Source of the DNA: Gemmatimonadota bacterium
GTDB lineage: Bacteria > Gemmatimonadota > Gemmatimonadetes > Gemmatimonadales > Gemmatimonadaceae
Assembly (NCBI GenBank): GCA_028287285.1
Contig: JAQBPY010000233.1
Coordinates: forward strand, 1-55,264
DNA: 55,264 nucleotides
Direction: 5' to 3'
This document shows, one piece after another, positions 41,674 to 50,050 of the stretch. The notes under the pieces were generated by a model. The model made no database searches. It was given only the letters and a program-made list of their open reading frames with translations, and was not told the origin of the DNA. A program made the translations under genes and the position numbers. Every line of letters starts with the position of its first letter. The first letter of the stretch is position 1.

Positions 41674-43325
41674 GGAGTTGCGTCCTTGGCATTTACATAG
41701 TAATTACGGTCCACGGTGACATCCGCCTTGCCCGCACCCGGGATGCTTGCCGTCTGCCAGGCTTCCGTGGGATGGAGCACCAACATCGGCGCTCCTGCGA
41801 TGGACACGGGAAGCTGCATGTCGAAGCCAGGCACGACAGTGGCCCAGCGATACTCCAGCGCCCTGCCCGTGACCCTGTACTCGAACGTGGGAATCATGGT
41901 CGTGCGCAGATATTGGTCGAACACCCTGGTGAGATCCGTTCCCACCTGTGCGCTGATGTAGCCCTCGATCTGCTTGCCCATGACCGTCTGGTGCCAGAAC
42001 GTCTTGTTGAGGCCGCGCAGGATGCCGCGCCACTTCTCGTCGTCGTTCACGATCTGGCGAATGGTGTGCAGCATCTCGCCACCCTTCGGGTACATGTCGC
42101 CCGACCCCTGATCATTCACATCGTACGGAGGAATGATGGGCTTGTCGTTTCTGATGCCCCGGCGATTCCCGATGATGTAGTCGGCGCCGGCATCCTTGCC
42201 AAAGAGACACTCGGTGTAGATGCCCTCCGCGTAGTTCGCGAAGCTCTCGTGCACCCACATGTCGGCGTTGTCCTTGGACGTGATATTGTTGCCCCACCAC
42301 TCGTGCGCACTCTCGTGCACGATGATGAAATCCCACTTCATGCCGAGCCCGGTGCCGGAGGCGTCTCGGCCACGGTAGCCATTTGCATATTGATTACCGT
42401 ACGACACGGCGGTCTGGTGCTCCATTCCCGTATTCGGCACCTCGAGCAGCTTGTAGCCGTCTTCGTACCATGGGTACGGCCCGAACCAGTGCTCGAAGCA
42501 CTTCATCATGGACAGGGCCTGCGGAAATGTCCTGTGCGCCGCATCGAGGTGATAGTCGAGGGGCCAGAAATCCATTGTCAGCGTGCCCTTCTCGCCGGAA
42601 TAGAGCTCACCGTAGTGTGCATAGCTGCCCGACGCGACGGCAATCGCATAGTTGTTGATGGGGTTCGAGGCGAACCACTCGTAGGTCGTGGTGCCGTTGC
42701 CGTTGTTTTTCGTGCTGCGGAGCCGGCCATTGGACACGTTGATCGCAGGGTCGGGCACGGTGAGCGCGACACGCTGGCTGTCCGGTTCATCGGCCTGCGT
42801 ATCCTTGTTCGGCCACCAGACGGACGCCCCCATTCCCTGATCCGTCGTCACCACCCACGGCCTGCCGAGGCTGTCCGTTGCCCAGCTGAATCCCCCCTGC
42901 CATGGTGGATTCCTGGCGACCTGGGGCCGGCCGTGGTAGTAAACCACGATCTTCTTGGTACTGCCGGCGGGCTGTACCGACGTCAGCTTCGCAAAGAAGG
43001 CATTGCCCTCCCGGCGAAATGAAACCGTGCGTCCATCCTGTACCATGCTGTCGACCACGAGCGGCTCCATCAGGTCGATTTGCATCTCGCTTGCAGCTTT
43101 CAACACGCGATAGCTGATGCCGTTGTAGCCCCTGATGCTGCTGTCTTTCGGGCTGATGTCGACGTGCAGATCGTAGAAGCTCACGTCCCACCAGGCACGC
43201 GCCGGGGTCGTGAACGAGCCACGCAGCGTATCGGCGCGCGTATAGCTTTTTCGCGCCTGCGCGGACAGCGGTGCATGAGCCGTGAGCGCAAGGGCGCTGA
43301 CAACGAGCAGACGTCGCACGAGCAT
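41670..43325 (-). CDS. Secreted M1-family metallopeptidase
   Basis: 551 residues from MLVRRLLVVSALALTAHAPLSAQ, the ATG that yields a signal peptide. The zinc site is complete: H337-E338-x-x-H341 (HESAHEWWGN) plus E360 18 residues on (WVHESFANY). The exopeptidase specificity loop is GMEHQ instead of the common GAMEN, as in many bacterial aminopeptidase-like M1 enzymes. The C-terminal helical domain is short. It is first in an operon with the PP2C gene. Confidence 0.9.
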   Translation of the reverse strand: MLVRRLLVVSALALTAHAPLSAQARKSYTRADTLRGSFTTPARAWWDVSFYDLHVDISPKDSSIRGYNGISYRVLKAASEMQIDLMEPLVVDSMVQDGRTVSFRREGNAFFAKLTSVQPAGSTKKIVVYYHGRPQVARNPPWQGGFSWATDSLGRPWVVTTDQGMGASVWWPNKDTQADEPDSQRVALTVPDPAINVSNGRLRSTKNNGNGTTTYEWFASNPINNYAIAVASGSYAHYGELYSGEKGTLTMDFWPLDYHLDAAHRTFPQALSMMKCFEHWFGPYPWYEDGYKLLEVPNTGMEHQTAVSYGNQYANGYRGRDASGTGLGMKWDFIIVHESAHEWWGNNITSKDNADMWVHESFANYAEGIYTECLFGKDAGADYIIGNRRGIRNDKPIIPPYDVNDQGSGDMYPKGGEMLHTIRQIVNDDEKWRGILRGLNKTFWHQTVMGKQIEGYISAQVGTDLTRVFDQYLRTTMIPTFEYRVTGRALEYRWATVVPGFDMQLPVSIAGAPMLVLHPTEAWQTASIPGAGKADVTVDRNYYVNAKDATP

Positions 43326-43417
43326 CGTCTCCGGAATCAGGGTAAAGGCTATCACTAACATATCGCGCTTTCCCGAGCGTGGGCGGGAGATGCGCTGCCC
43401 CCAACGATCTGACACCC

Positions 43418-43490
43418 GATTCCGCCCAGACGTTTCGTCCGGATATCGAGGGCCTGCGCGCCCTTGCGGTGGTCAGGTATCACGCGCACC
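43418..43490 (+). pseudogene. Remnant of an acyltransferase-3 gene N-terminus
   Basis: About 25 residues on the plus strand (QTFRPDIEGLRALAVVRYHA) match the very conserved start of OafA/YrhL-like membrane acyltransferases, whose usual text is FRPDIEGLRALAVLLVVLYHA. Three residues of the first helix are missing, and the downstream part shows no further similarity. It lies in the gap between the M1 peptidase start and the end of the phosphopantetheinyl transferase gene. Probably a gene relic. Confidence 0.55.
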
Positions 43491-43539
43491 TGGTTTGCGG
43501 ACCGTATTCCACGCCCGTGCATCGGCGGGCCACGGTGTC

Positions 43540-43555
43540 AACTACAAGTGTAGTT
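43540..43555. promoter_or_regulatory. BlaI/MecI-type palindrome upstream of the M1 peptidase operon
   Basis: AACTACAAGTGTAGTT is a perfect 7-bp palindrome around two bases, fitting the TACAnnTGTA core of BlaI/MecI/CopY-type operators. It lies 215 bases before the M1 start and between two minus-strand genes. No BlaI gene is in the window. The distance to the start is long for a simple repressor site. Confidence 0.4.
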
Positions 43556-43638
43556 CTACGGGGTCGTACACGGAATGTTCCGAGTGGCGTGACCGCTCGC
43601 TGGCGGTCATCCTGGCGCTGCATCCGCGCCCTTGCGAT

Positions 43639-44397
43639 CTACGGCCGCAGCGTGGCCGTAACGTCGACGCGCATGATGTCGCGCAACGGGCCGTTGTGGA
43701 CGAGCGCGGCGCTGTATCCGTCATCAACGGCGAGCTCGCGCATGGACCACCGGCTGGGCGCGTGCTCATCCAGGCGGTCCGCGATGAGGCGTGCATCGCT
43801 GCCCGTTGCAAGTTCGACGTCGAAGTGATGCAGCCCACGCGCGATGCCGTCGCCCCGGGCCTTGAGGTACGCCTCCTTGCGTGTCCACGCGGCATAGAAG
43901 CCGGTCATGACGTCCCCGGTGCGGGACGCCTGCTCGCGAAGGCTTGCCCGCTCATGATCCGAAAAAAACCGCTCGGCCACGCGGACGTGCTCCATTTTGG
44001 GCTTCCATCGCTCGACGTCCACCCCGACCGCTGATCCCGCTGCGACGGCAACCAGCGCCACGTCGCCGGAATGCGAGAGATTGAACTCCACGCGCTCCGC
44101 GTGCTCCAGCGCCAGATGGGGCTTGCCCCCTGGAGCAATATCGAATTGCAGCGAGTGCGCCGGCACGGAAACGTATGATGCCAATATCCGACGGAGCCAT
44201 CCGTGTGCCAGCGCAAACTGGGCCCGCAAGTCATCGGAAAACAGACGGGCGGCACGGGCCCGCTCGTCGCTGGACAGGAGGGGTTGCAGGGCGCTCGCGG
44301 GTGCCTGGTCGTCAAGCGGAATGCGCCATACATGAACGACACCAGGACCAAGGCTCGCTCGCAGCGTGTCATCCATGTCGCGGGACTTCCTGGACAC
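43639..44397 (-). CDS. Sfp-type 4'-phosphopantetheinyl transferase
   Basis: 252 residues; activates carrier proteins of fatty-acid-like, polyketide or nonribosomal pathways by attaching phosphopantetheine. Motifs: LSHSGDVALVAVAAGSAVGVDVERW (D127, E129) and FYAAWTRKEAYLKARGDG (E175), the metal and CoA site of the Sfp group. No biosynthetic gene cluster is nearby. The start could also be the ATG at 44376 (MDDTLRASLG). It is divergent from the exporter genes. Confidence 0.88.
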   Translation of the reverse strand: MSRKSRDMDDTLRASLGPGVVHVWRIPLDDQAPASALQPLLSSDERARAARLFSDDLRAQFALAHGWLRRILASYVSVPAHSLQFDIAPGGKPHLALEHAERVEFNLSHSGDVALVAVAAGSAVGVDVERWKPKMEHVRVAERFFSDHERASLREQASRTGDVMTGFYAAWTRKEAYLKARGDGIARGLHHFDVELATGSDARLIADRLDEHAPSRWSMRELAVDDGYSAALVHNGPLRDIMRVDVTATLRP

Positions 44398-44496
44398 CGG
44401 TCATTCCATCCATGATATACTGCGAAACCGGCGTTGTCAGCATGTTCGAACTGCTGCGAGGAGCCGATATTATCAGGATGCCAGTAAAATCAGCCT

Positions 44497-45420
44497 GTGA
44501 CTGACGCGACCCGCCCATTCAGCGGCGCCATGGTGCGCGACCCGAAGATCGAGCTGCCGCCCGAAGTCAGGCACACGCTGCTCGGCGATCTCCGGGAGAT
44601 CGTTCGCGAGCTGCGCTCGAGCCGTGACCTCATCTATCAGATCACGCGGCGCGACATCAAGATTCGGTATACGCAGGCGATCTTCGGTTTTGCGTGGGCG
44701 CTGCTGCTTCCTGTTTCCGTGGTGCTCGCGGGGCTCGCGGTTCGCGTCGCGTTCGTCCACATGTCGAACAACGGCGTGCTGCCCCCCAACCAGGTGGCCG
44801 GTGTCTCGGTAAAGGCGGTACCGTGGGCGTTCTTCGTGGCCTGCCTCAATACGGCCACGCCAAGTCTCGTGTCGAATATCTCGCTCGTGACGAAAACGTA
44901 TTTCCCGCGTGAAGTGCTGCCCTTGAGTGCGGTGCTCGCACAGAGCGTGGATACGTTGATCGCCACGGTGCTCATTGCGCTCACACTGCCATTTTTCCAC
45001 GTGACAGCGTCCCTGCAGCTCCTCTGGGTACCGGTGCTGCTTGCGATGTTGTGGGTGTTCACACTTGCCGTCGCGCTCTTTCTCAGCTGCGCGAATATTT
45101 TTTTCCGCGATGTGAAGTACCTGGTGCAGGTGTTCCTCACCTTTGGCATCTTCGTCACGCCGGTGGTGCTGGATGCGTCGATGTACGGAAAGACCGGCGC
45201 CATGCTGATGATGCTCAATCCCATCGCGCCGGTGCTCGAAGGGCTGCGGCTGAGCATCGTGCAGCACCACAATCTGCTCGAACCGATGGCGTCGCCGGCG
45301 GGCTTCATTTTCTGGCATCCGTGGTATCTGGCCTATACGGCGGTGTGGGCCGTGCTCGGGCTCCTTTTCAGCGCGATTCTCTTCCATCGGTGCGAGCGCA
45401 GATTCGCCGAGCTCGTATGA
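44497..45420 (+). CDS. Wzm/TagG-like ABC-2 polysaccharide export permease
   Basis: 307 residues starting with GTG (an ATG 33 bases later is possible). Six predicted helices; an N-terminal cytoplasmic helix region with DLIYQITRRDIKIRYTQAIFGFAWALLLPV, typical of ABC-2 exporters of O-antigen or teichoic-acid-like polymers. Also typical are LSCANIFFRDVKYLVQVFLTFGIFVTPVV and MLNPIAPVLEGLRLSI. The gene overlaps the ATPase gene as ATGA. No glycosyltransferase lies nearby, so the exported polymer is unknown. Confidence 0.88.
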   Translation: MTDATRPFSGAMVRDPKIELPPEVRHTLLGDLREIVRELRSSRDLIYQITRRDIKIRYTQAIFGFAWALLLPVSVVLAGLAVRVAFVHMSNNGVLPPNQVAGVSVKAVPWAFFVACLNTATPSLVSNISLVTKTYFPREVLPLSAVLAQSVDTLIATVLIALTLPFFHVTASLQLLWVPVLLAMLWVFTLAVALFLSCANIFFRDVKYLVQVFLTFGIFVTPVVLDASMYGKTGAMLMMLNPIAPVLEGLRLSIVQHHNLLEPMASPAGFIFWHPWYLAYTAVWAVLGLLFSAILFHRCERRFAELV

Positions 45421-46610
45421 CGGGCGCCATGTGCGGCGCCGAGCCTCGCCTGCTCTTCGATCGCGTCTGGAAGAAATTCCATCGCGGCTCGCTCCATGAC
45501 AGCCTGCGCGATTTCATTCCCGCCGTCGCGAGGCGGCTCGTTACGCGTACCTCGGATCGCGAGCTGAGCTCGGGCGACTTCTGGGCGATTCGCGATCTTT
45601 CGTTCGAAGTACGCTCCGGCCAGACACTCGGCATCATCGGCTCGAACGGTTCGGGCAAGTCGACGACACTCAAGATGCTCACGCGTATCCTATCGCCGTC
45701 GCGCGGCTATTGCGAGGCAACGGGCCGGGTGGGAACGCTGATCGAGGTCTCGGCCGGCTTTCATGGCGACCTCACGGGGCGCGAGAACGTATTCCTTCAG
45801 GGCGCCATCATGGGCATGGCGCGCGTCGACATCGCGCGGAAGTTCGATGAGATCGTGGAATTTTCCGGTGTCTCGGATTCGATCGACACACCCGTGAAAC
45901 GATACTCGAGTGGCATGAATGCGCGCCTGGGCTTTTCCATTGCCGCGCATCTGGAGCCGGACATCCTGATCATCGACGAAGTGCTTTCGGTGGGAGACAT
46001 GTCCTTCCAGGAGCGGGCCTTTGGACGTATTCGAGACCTCGCGCGCAGCGGCATCCCGGTCATCATGGTGTCGCACCAGCTCGATCGCGTGGCGGAGTTG
46101 TGCAGCGATGCGATCCTGCTCAACAAGGGCGAAGTGACGAAGCGCGGCACGGCGGCGGAGGTCATCGCGGCATATGTCCAGCAGAACGAGGCCGCGCGCC
46201 TGGTGGCAAATACGGGACTCGTGCTGCTCGACTCCGTTCGCTTGTCGACGGATGCAATTGCATCGGGCGCACACTTTACGGTACGGGTGGAGGGGCAGGT
46301 GCTGCAGCCGCTGTGTCCAGACATCGAACCGCTCGTGGTTCGCGTGCGCTCGTTGCGCACGGGCGCGATCATCTTCGTCACGAGCTCGCGCCGTCTCAGC
46401 GTGGACATGACGCGAACCGGACCATTCGTCGCAAAGCTGGAGCTGCAGGCCAACCTGCCGCCGGGCAGTTACATGGTGGAAGTCGCGTCGGTCGACACCG
46501 CGGCGAGCAAGGATGTCGCGTCCGGCACACCGGTGATGATTCGCGTCAACGAGACGGCCACATTTTCCGGAAGTGTCCAGCTGAACCCGACGCTCAGCCT
46601 GTCGCCCTGA
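45417..46610 (+). CDS. Wzt-like polysaccharide export ABC ATPase with C-terminal binding domain
   Basis: 397 residues from the ATG overlapping the permease stop. Nucleotide-binding domain: Walker A GSNGSGKST at 75-83, signature RYSSGM near 162-167, Walker B ILIIDE (183-188), H-loop H220. After residue 250 a separate beta-sandwich of about 140 residues (GAHFTVRVEGQVLQPL onward) resembles the Wzt C-terminal domain that recognises the chain end of the polymer. The pair forms a complete exporter of O-antigen type. Confidence 0.9.
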   Translation: MTGAMCGAEPRLLFDRVWKKFHRGSLHDSLRDFIPAVARRLVTRTSDRELSSGDFWAIRDLSFEVRSGQTLGIIGSNGSGKSTTLKMLTRILSPSRGYCEATGRVGTLIEVSAGFHGDLTGRENVFLQGAIMGMARVDIARKFDEIVEFSGVSDSIDTPVKRYSSGMNARLGFSIAAHLEPDILIIDEVLSVGDMSFQERAFGRIRDLARSGIPVIMVSHQLDRVAELCSDAILLNKGEVTKRGTAAEVIAAYVQQNEAARLVANTGLVLLDSVRLSTDAIASGAHFTVRVEGQVLQPLCPDIEPLVVRVRSLRTGAIIFVTSSRRLSVDMTRTGPFVAKLELQANLPPGSYMVEVASVDTAASKDVASGTPVMIRVNETATFSGSVQLNPTLSLSP

Positions 46611-46617
46611 ATAGCGC

Positions 46618-47634
46618 TCAGCCCGACGTCGCCCTTCTTACCGCGGGGGCGACGACCGTTCCGAGCAGCTCGATGGCGCGCATGACACCGGCGTGCGGCA
46701 TGGCGCCAAGTGCCATCTGCGCGAGGTACCGGTCGTGGTGAAAGAGCTCATACTGTGCGAGAATCTTGTCGATCATCTCCTGCGGGCTTCCGATGGCCAG
46801 CGCACCACGCGGTGAGCGCAGTGCATCGAAATGCTGGCGGGTGGTAGGAGGCCATCCGCGTTCCGCTCCAATTCGGCTCATGACTTCGGCGTAGGGCGGA
46901 AAGAATTCGTCAGCAGCCTGTTGGGATGTTGCCGCCACGTAGGCGTGTGAGTTGATGCTCACCTTGAGCGTGGCCGGATCATGGCCGGCGCGACGCCCGC
47001 TTTCGCGATAGAGCTCGACGAGCGGCACGAAGTGCTGTGGCGAGCCTCCAATGATCGCCACTGCGAGCGGCAGGCCAAGCGTACCAGCGCGTGCCGCCGA
47101 TTGGGCTGTTCCGCCCACGGCGATCCACACCGGCAGTTTTTCCTGCACCGGGCGAGGGTACACACCCAGCCCATTCACCGGCGCGCGATGCGTGCCGGAC
47201 CACGTCACCCGTTCCGCGTTACGCAGCTCGAGCAGCAGGCCGAGCTTTTCCGTGAAGAGCTCGTCGTAGTCATCGAGGTCGTAGCCAAAGAGTGGATATG
47301 ACTCGATGAAGGAGCCGCGGCCTGCCATGATCTCCGCACGTCCGTGCGAGAGCAGGTCAACCGCCGCGAATTCCTGGAACACGCGAACAGGGTCGTCGGA
47401 GCTCAGAACGGTGACGGCGCTGGTGAGGCGGATGTTCTTCGTTCGCACGGCTGCCGCCGCGAGGACGACAGCCGGCGTGGACACCGCGTAGTCCTTGCGA
47501 TGGTGCTCACCAATGCCGAAAACCTCGAGGCCCACCTGATCGGCCAACTCGACTTCTTCCATGAGATTGGCCATCCGCTGTTCGGCGGGGATGGCCGGAG
47601 AAATATCTGCAAATGTATAGATACCGAGTTCCAT
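46618..47634 (-). CDS. LLM-class (luciferase-like) flavin-dependent oxidoreductase
   Basis: 338 residues starting at 47634 ([16 protein letters not shown]); longer frames upstream are not conserved. Luciferase-like TIM barrel: [64 protein letters not shown] and [13 protein letters not shown]. It needs reduced flavin; a monooxygenase or F420-type reaction is possible, substrate unknown. It converges with the exporter ATPase gene and is divergent from the frameshifted gamma-glutamyltransferase gene. Confidence 0.85.
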   Translation of the reverse strand: MELGIYTFADISPAIPAEQRMANLMEEVELADQVGLEVFGIGEHHRKDYAVSTPAVVLAAAAVRTKNIRLTSAVTVLSSDDPVRVFQEFAAVDLLSHGRAEIMAGRGSFIESYPLFGYDLDDYDELFTEKLGLLLELRNAERVTWSGTHRAPVNGLGVYPRPVQEKLPVWIAVGGTAQSAARAGTLGLPLAVAIIGGSPQHFVPLVELYRESGRRAGHDPATLKVSINSHAYVAATSQQAADEFFPPYAEVMSRIGAERGWPPTTRQHFDALRSPRGALAIGSPQEMIDKILAQYELFHHDRYLAQMALGAMPHAGVMRAIELLGTVVAPAVRRATSG

Positions 47635-47690
47635 GGAGTGCCCTGGATGTGTGCGCGCATTGCTGACGCTGCTGACGTAATCCATCTTCT

Positions 47691-49414
47691 GTGGCGAGAG
47701 TTCACAAGTGCCGCCCCCGACCGCCGAGACTGTCCGTGCGCCTGCCCCCGATTGTCGCTGTTGCAATCTTCGCTGCCACGAGTGCCCTGAGTGCACAACG
47801 CGCACCCACCATGGCAGGCCGGTCGGTCGTCTACGCGCCGCATGGCATTGTGTCGGCCAGCCAGCCGCTTGCGAGCTCGGCGGGCCTGGCCGTACTCCAG
47901 CACGGAGGCAACGCCGTTGATGCCGCCGTGACAGCGGCAGCCGTCCTTTCGGTGACAGAGCCCATGATGACTGGCATCGGCGGCGACATGTTCGCGCTCG
48001 TATGGGTCGCCAGGGAACACAGGCTCGTGGCGATCAATTCGAGTGGCCGCGCCGGCGCCCTGATGACACGCGAAGAGCTGCTCAGGCGCGGCCGCACACG
48101 AATGCCTACATCGGGTGTTGAGACCGTCACTGTTCCGGGCGCACTTGATGGCTGGAATGCGATTCTCGAGAAGTACGGAACCATCACGCTCGCGCAGGCG
48201 CTTGCTCCAGCCATTCGATATGCAGAGGAAGGATTTCCGGTAACGCCGATCATCGCGTCGGACTGGAAGAGCGAAGAGACCAAGTTGTCCCATGATTCGG
48301 CGGCAAGGGCGGTGTTCATGCCGCTGCATCACACCCCCGTAGCTGGGGAGTGGTTCAGGAACCCCGACTACGCGCGCACGTTGCGAGACATCGCGGCGAA
48401 CGGTCCCGGATATTTCTACACGGGCGCGCTTGGCGATCGCATCGTGAAACACGTCCAATCGCTCGGCGGCTTTCTCACTGCGGCCGACATGCGCGCCACG
48501 AAGCCCACATGGGTCACTCCCATTTCCGTGATGTTCAAGGGGTACCGTGTGTGGGAGTTACCGCCCAACAATGCCGGTGTCGCCACGCTGGAGATGCTCA
48601 GGATTCTCGAGCCGTATGATCTCAAGGCGATGGGCCACAACTCCGCACCATACCTTCATCATCTCATCGAGGCCAAGAAGCTCGCGTATGCCGCCTCGCG
48701 AAATATGTGGGCGATCCAGACCATCTCACCATGCCGGTGGACAAGATGTTGTCCGACGCGTTCATCGCGGAGCGACGGAGTCACATCGATCCGAACAAGG
48801 CAGCGGTACGCACGGAGCCAGGACCGGCGTTGACGTCGAGCGAAACGGTGTACCTTACCGCCGCCGACAGCGCGGGCAACATGGTGTCGTTCATCAACAG
48901 CAACTATGACCTGTTCGGATCAGGCGTCGTGGTGCCTGGCACGGGCTTCGTGCTGCATGATCGGGGCGCGGGATTCACCATGGATCCGGGCGTGCCGAAC
49001 ACCGTTGCGCCAGGCAAGCGTCCTTTCCACACGCTCATTCCAGGCTTCGTCACCAGGCCCGGGTCAAATCCGGCGGCTGACGGCTCCACGGATACGCCGT
49101 ACATGAGCTTCGGTCTCATGGGCGGCTCCATGCAGGCGCAGGGGCATGCCGAAATGCTGATCAATCACATCGTGTTCGGCATGAACATCCAGGATGCGAT
49201 CGATGCTCCGCGCTTCCGGCATGAAACCGGTGTGCGTGTGTCGCTGGAATCAGCGTTTCCCGACAGCGTTCGCGCGCAACTCACGTCGATGGGTCACATT
49301 CTTGGGCCCGGCGGCCATGGTGCGTTTGGCGGAGCGCAGGCGATCATCCGGTTACTGCAAGGATATGCGGCCGGGTCGGACCCGAGAAAGGACGGTTATG
49401 CGGCGGGCTGGTAA
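47691..49414 (+). pseudogene. Gamma-glutamyltransferase-family gene split by a one-base frameshift
   Basis: The N-terminal part reads to about 48694 with a signal peptide (GTG at 47691 or better 47736, [20 protein letters not shown]) and the family segment [29 protein letters not shown]. The text breaks at AYAA, and the other frame continues LAKYVGDPDHLTMPVDKML, the normal GGT sequence, which in relatives reads AYADLAKYVGDPD. So one base seems missing near 48694. Downstream, in the new frame, the nucleophile region (SSETVYLTAADSAGNMVS) and PGKRPFHTLIPGFV are intact. Either a recent pseudogene or a sequencing error; if repaired, it would encode a complete enzyme of about 570 residues. Confidence 0.78.
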
Positions 49415-49446
49415 CCCCGATTGGTACAATGGAAAGCTGGTGTGCC

Positions 49447-49938
49447 CTATGTGAGCTGCGCCTTCTGCACCGGATCCGCCACGAGCCCACCACCTCGTAC
49501 CGATGCGCCGAGCACGATGGCGGCACTGATGAGCACCGCGTTCTTGATGATGTATTGCCCCTCGAGCGTGGGCGCGTAGGGAATTCGCGTAAAGACCTCC
49601 GCCGGAAAGAATACCAGCGGCAGGAGCGTCCCGAGCATCTGGAATGCGAGCAGAAAAAGCGTGGCTCGCATGAAGATGCCCGTGAGCAGACCGAGTCCAA
49701 TGAGACACTCCCAGGTCGCGAGCACGGGAATGGAGAGCGACGGGCCGACCATCCCGAATGAGAGCACGCTGATCGTCCGCGCCGCGAGGTCCTGAGCGGG
49801 GCTCAAACCGGGGAAAAACTTCAGCACCCCGAACCACAAGAAAATCACGCCGAGGCTGAGGCGCAGGAGCGTGAGGCCACTGCGCGCCATCCAGTTCGTG
49901 ACGGCGGTATCGATTCGGTGGAATAATGACGATATCAT
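49447..49938 (-). CDS. DoxX/YkgB-like membrane protein
   Basis: 163 residues with four helices: LTLLRLSLGVIFLWFGVLKFFPG, LSIPVLATWECLIGLGLLTG, ATLFLLAFQMLGTLLPLVFF and YIIKNAVLISAAIVLGASV. The FGVLKFFPGLSPA opening is characteristic of YkgB/DoxX-like proteins. Function unclear. It overlaps no other gene; the amidohydrolase start lies about 110 bases away in the opposite direction. Confidence 0.8.
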   Translation of the reverse strand: MISSLFHRIDTAVTNWMARSGLTLLRLSLGVIFLWFGVLKFFPGLSPAQDLAARTISVLSFGMVGPSLSIPVLATWECLIGLGLLTGIFMRATLFLLAFQMLGTLLPLVFFPAEVFTRIPYAPTLEGQYIIKNAVLISAAIVLGASVRGGGLVADPVQKAQLT

Positions 49939-50050
49939 GTATCGACGTTACGGCGTCTCGATCGCTTTCTCAAGGCTGGGCCGTATGGCGCTCGACTGCC
50001 AGGTCAGCCACTTTCGTGCGTTCGCCACTTTGCCCCTTTCCCGCGAGATC

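Noticed and set aside
41631..43022. A 463-codon plus-strand open frame opposite the M1 peptidase
   Set aside because: It overlaps the peptidase and its zinc-site codons on the other strand and has no domain of its own.
44410..44440. A sigma-70 promoter for the exporter genes (TATACT near 44415)
   Set aside because: The -10-like hexamer has no clear -35 partner at the proper spacing; evidence is too weak to list.
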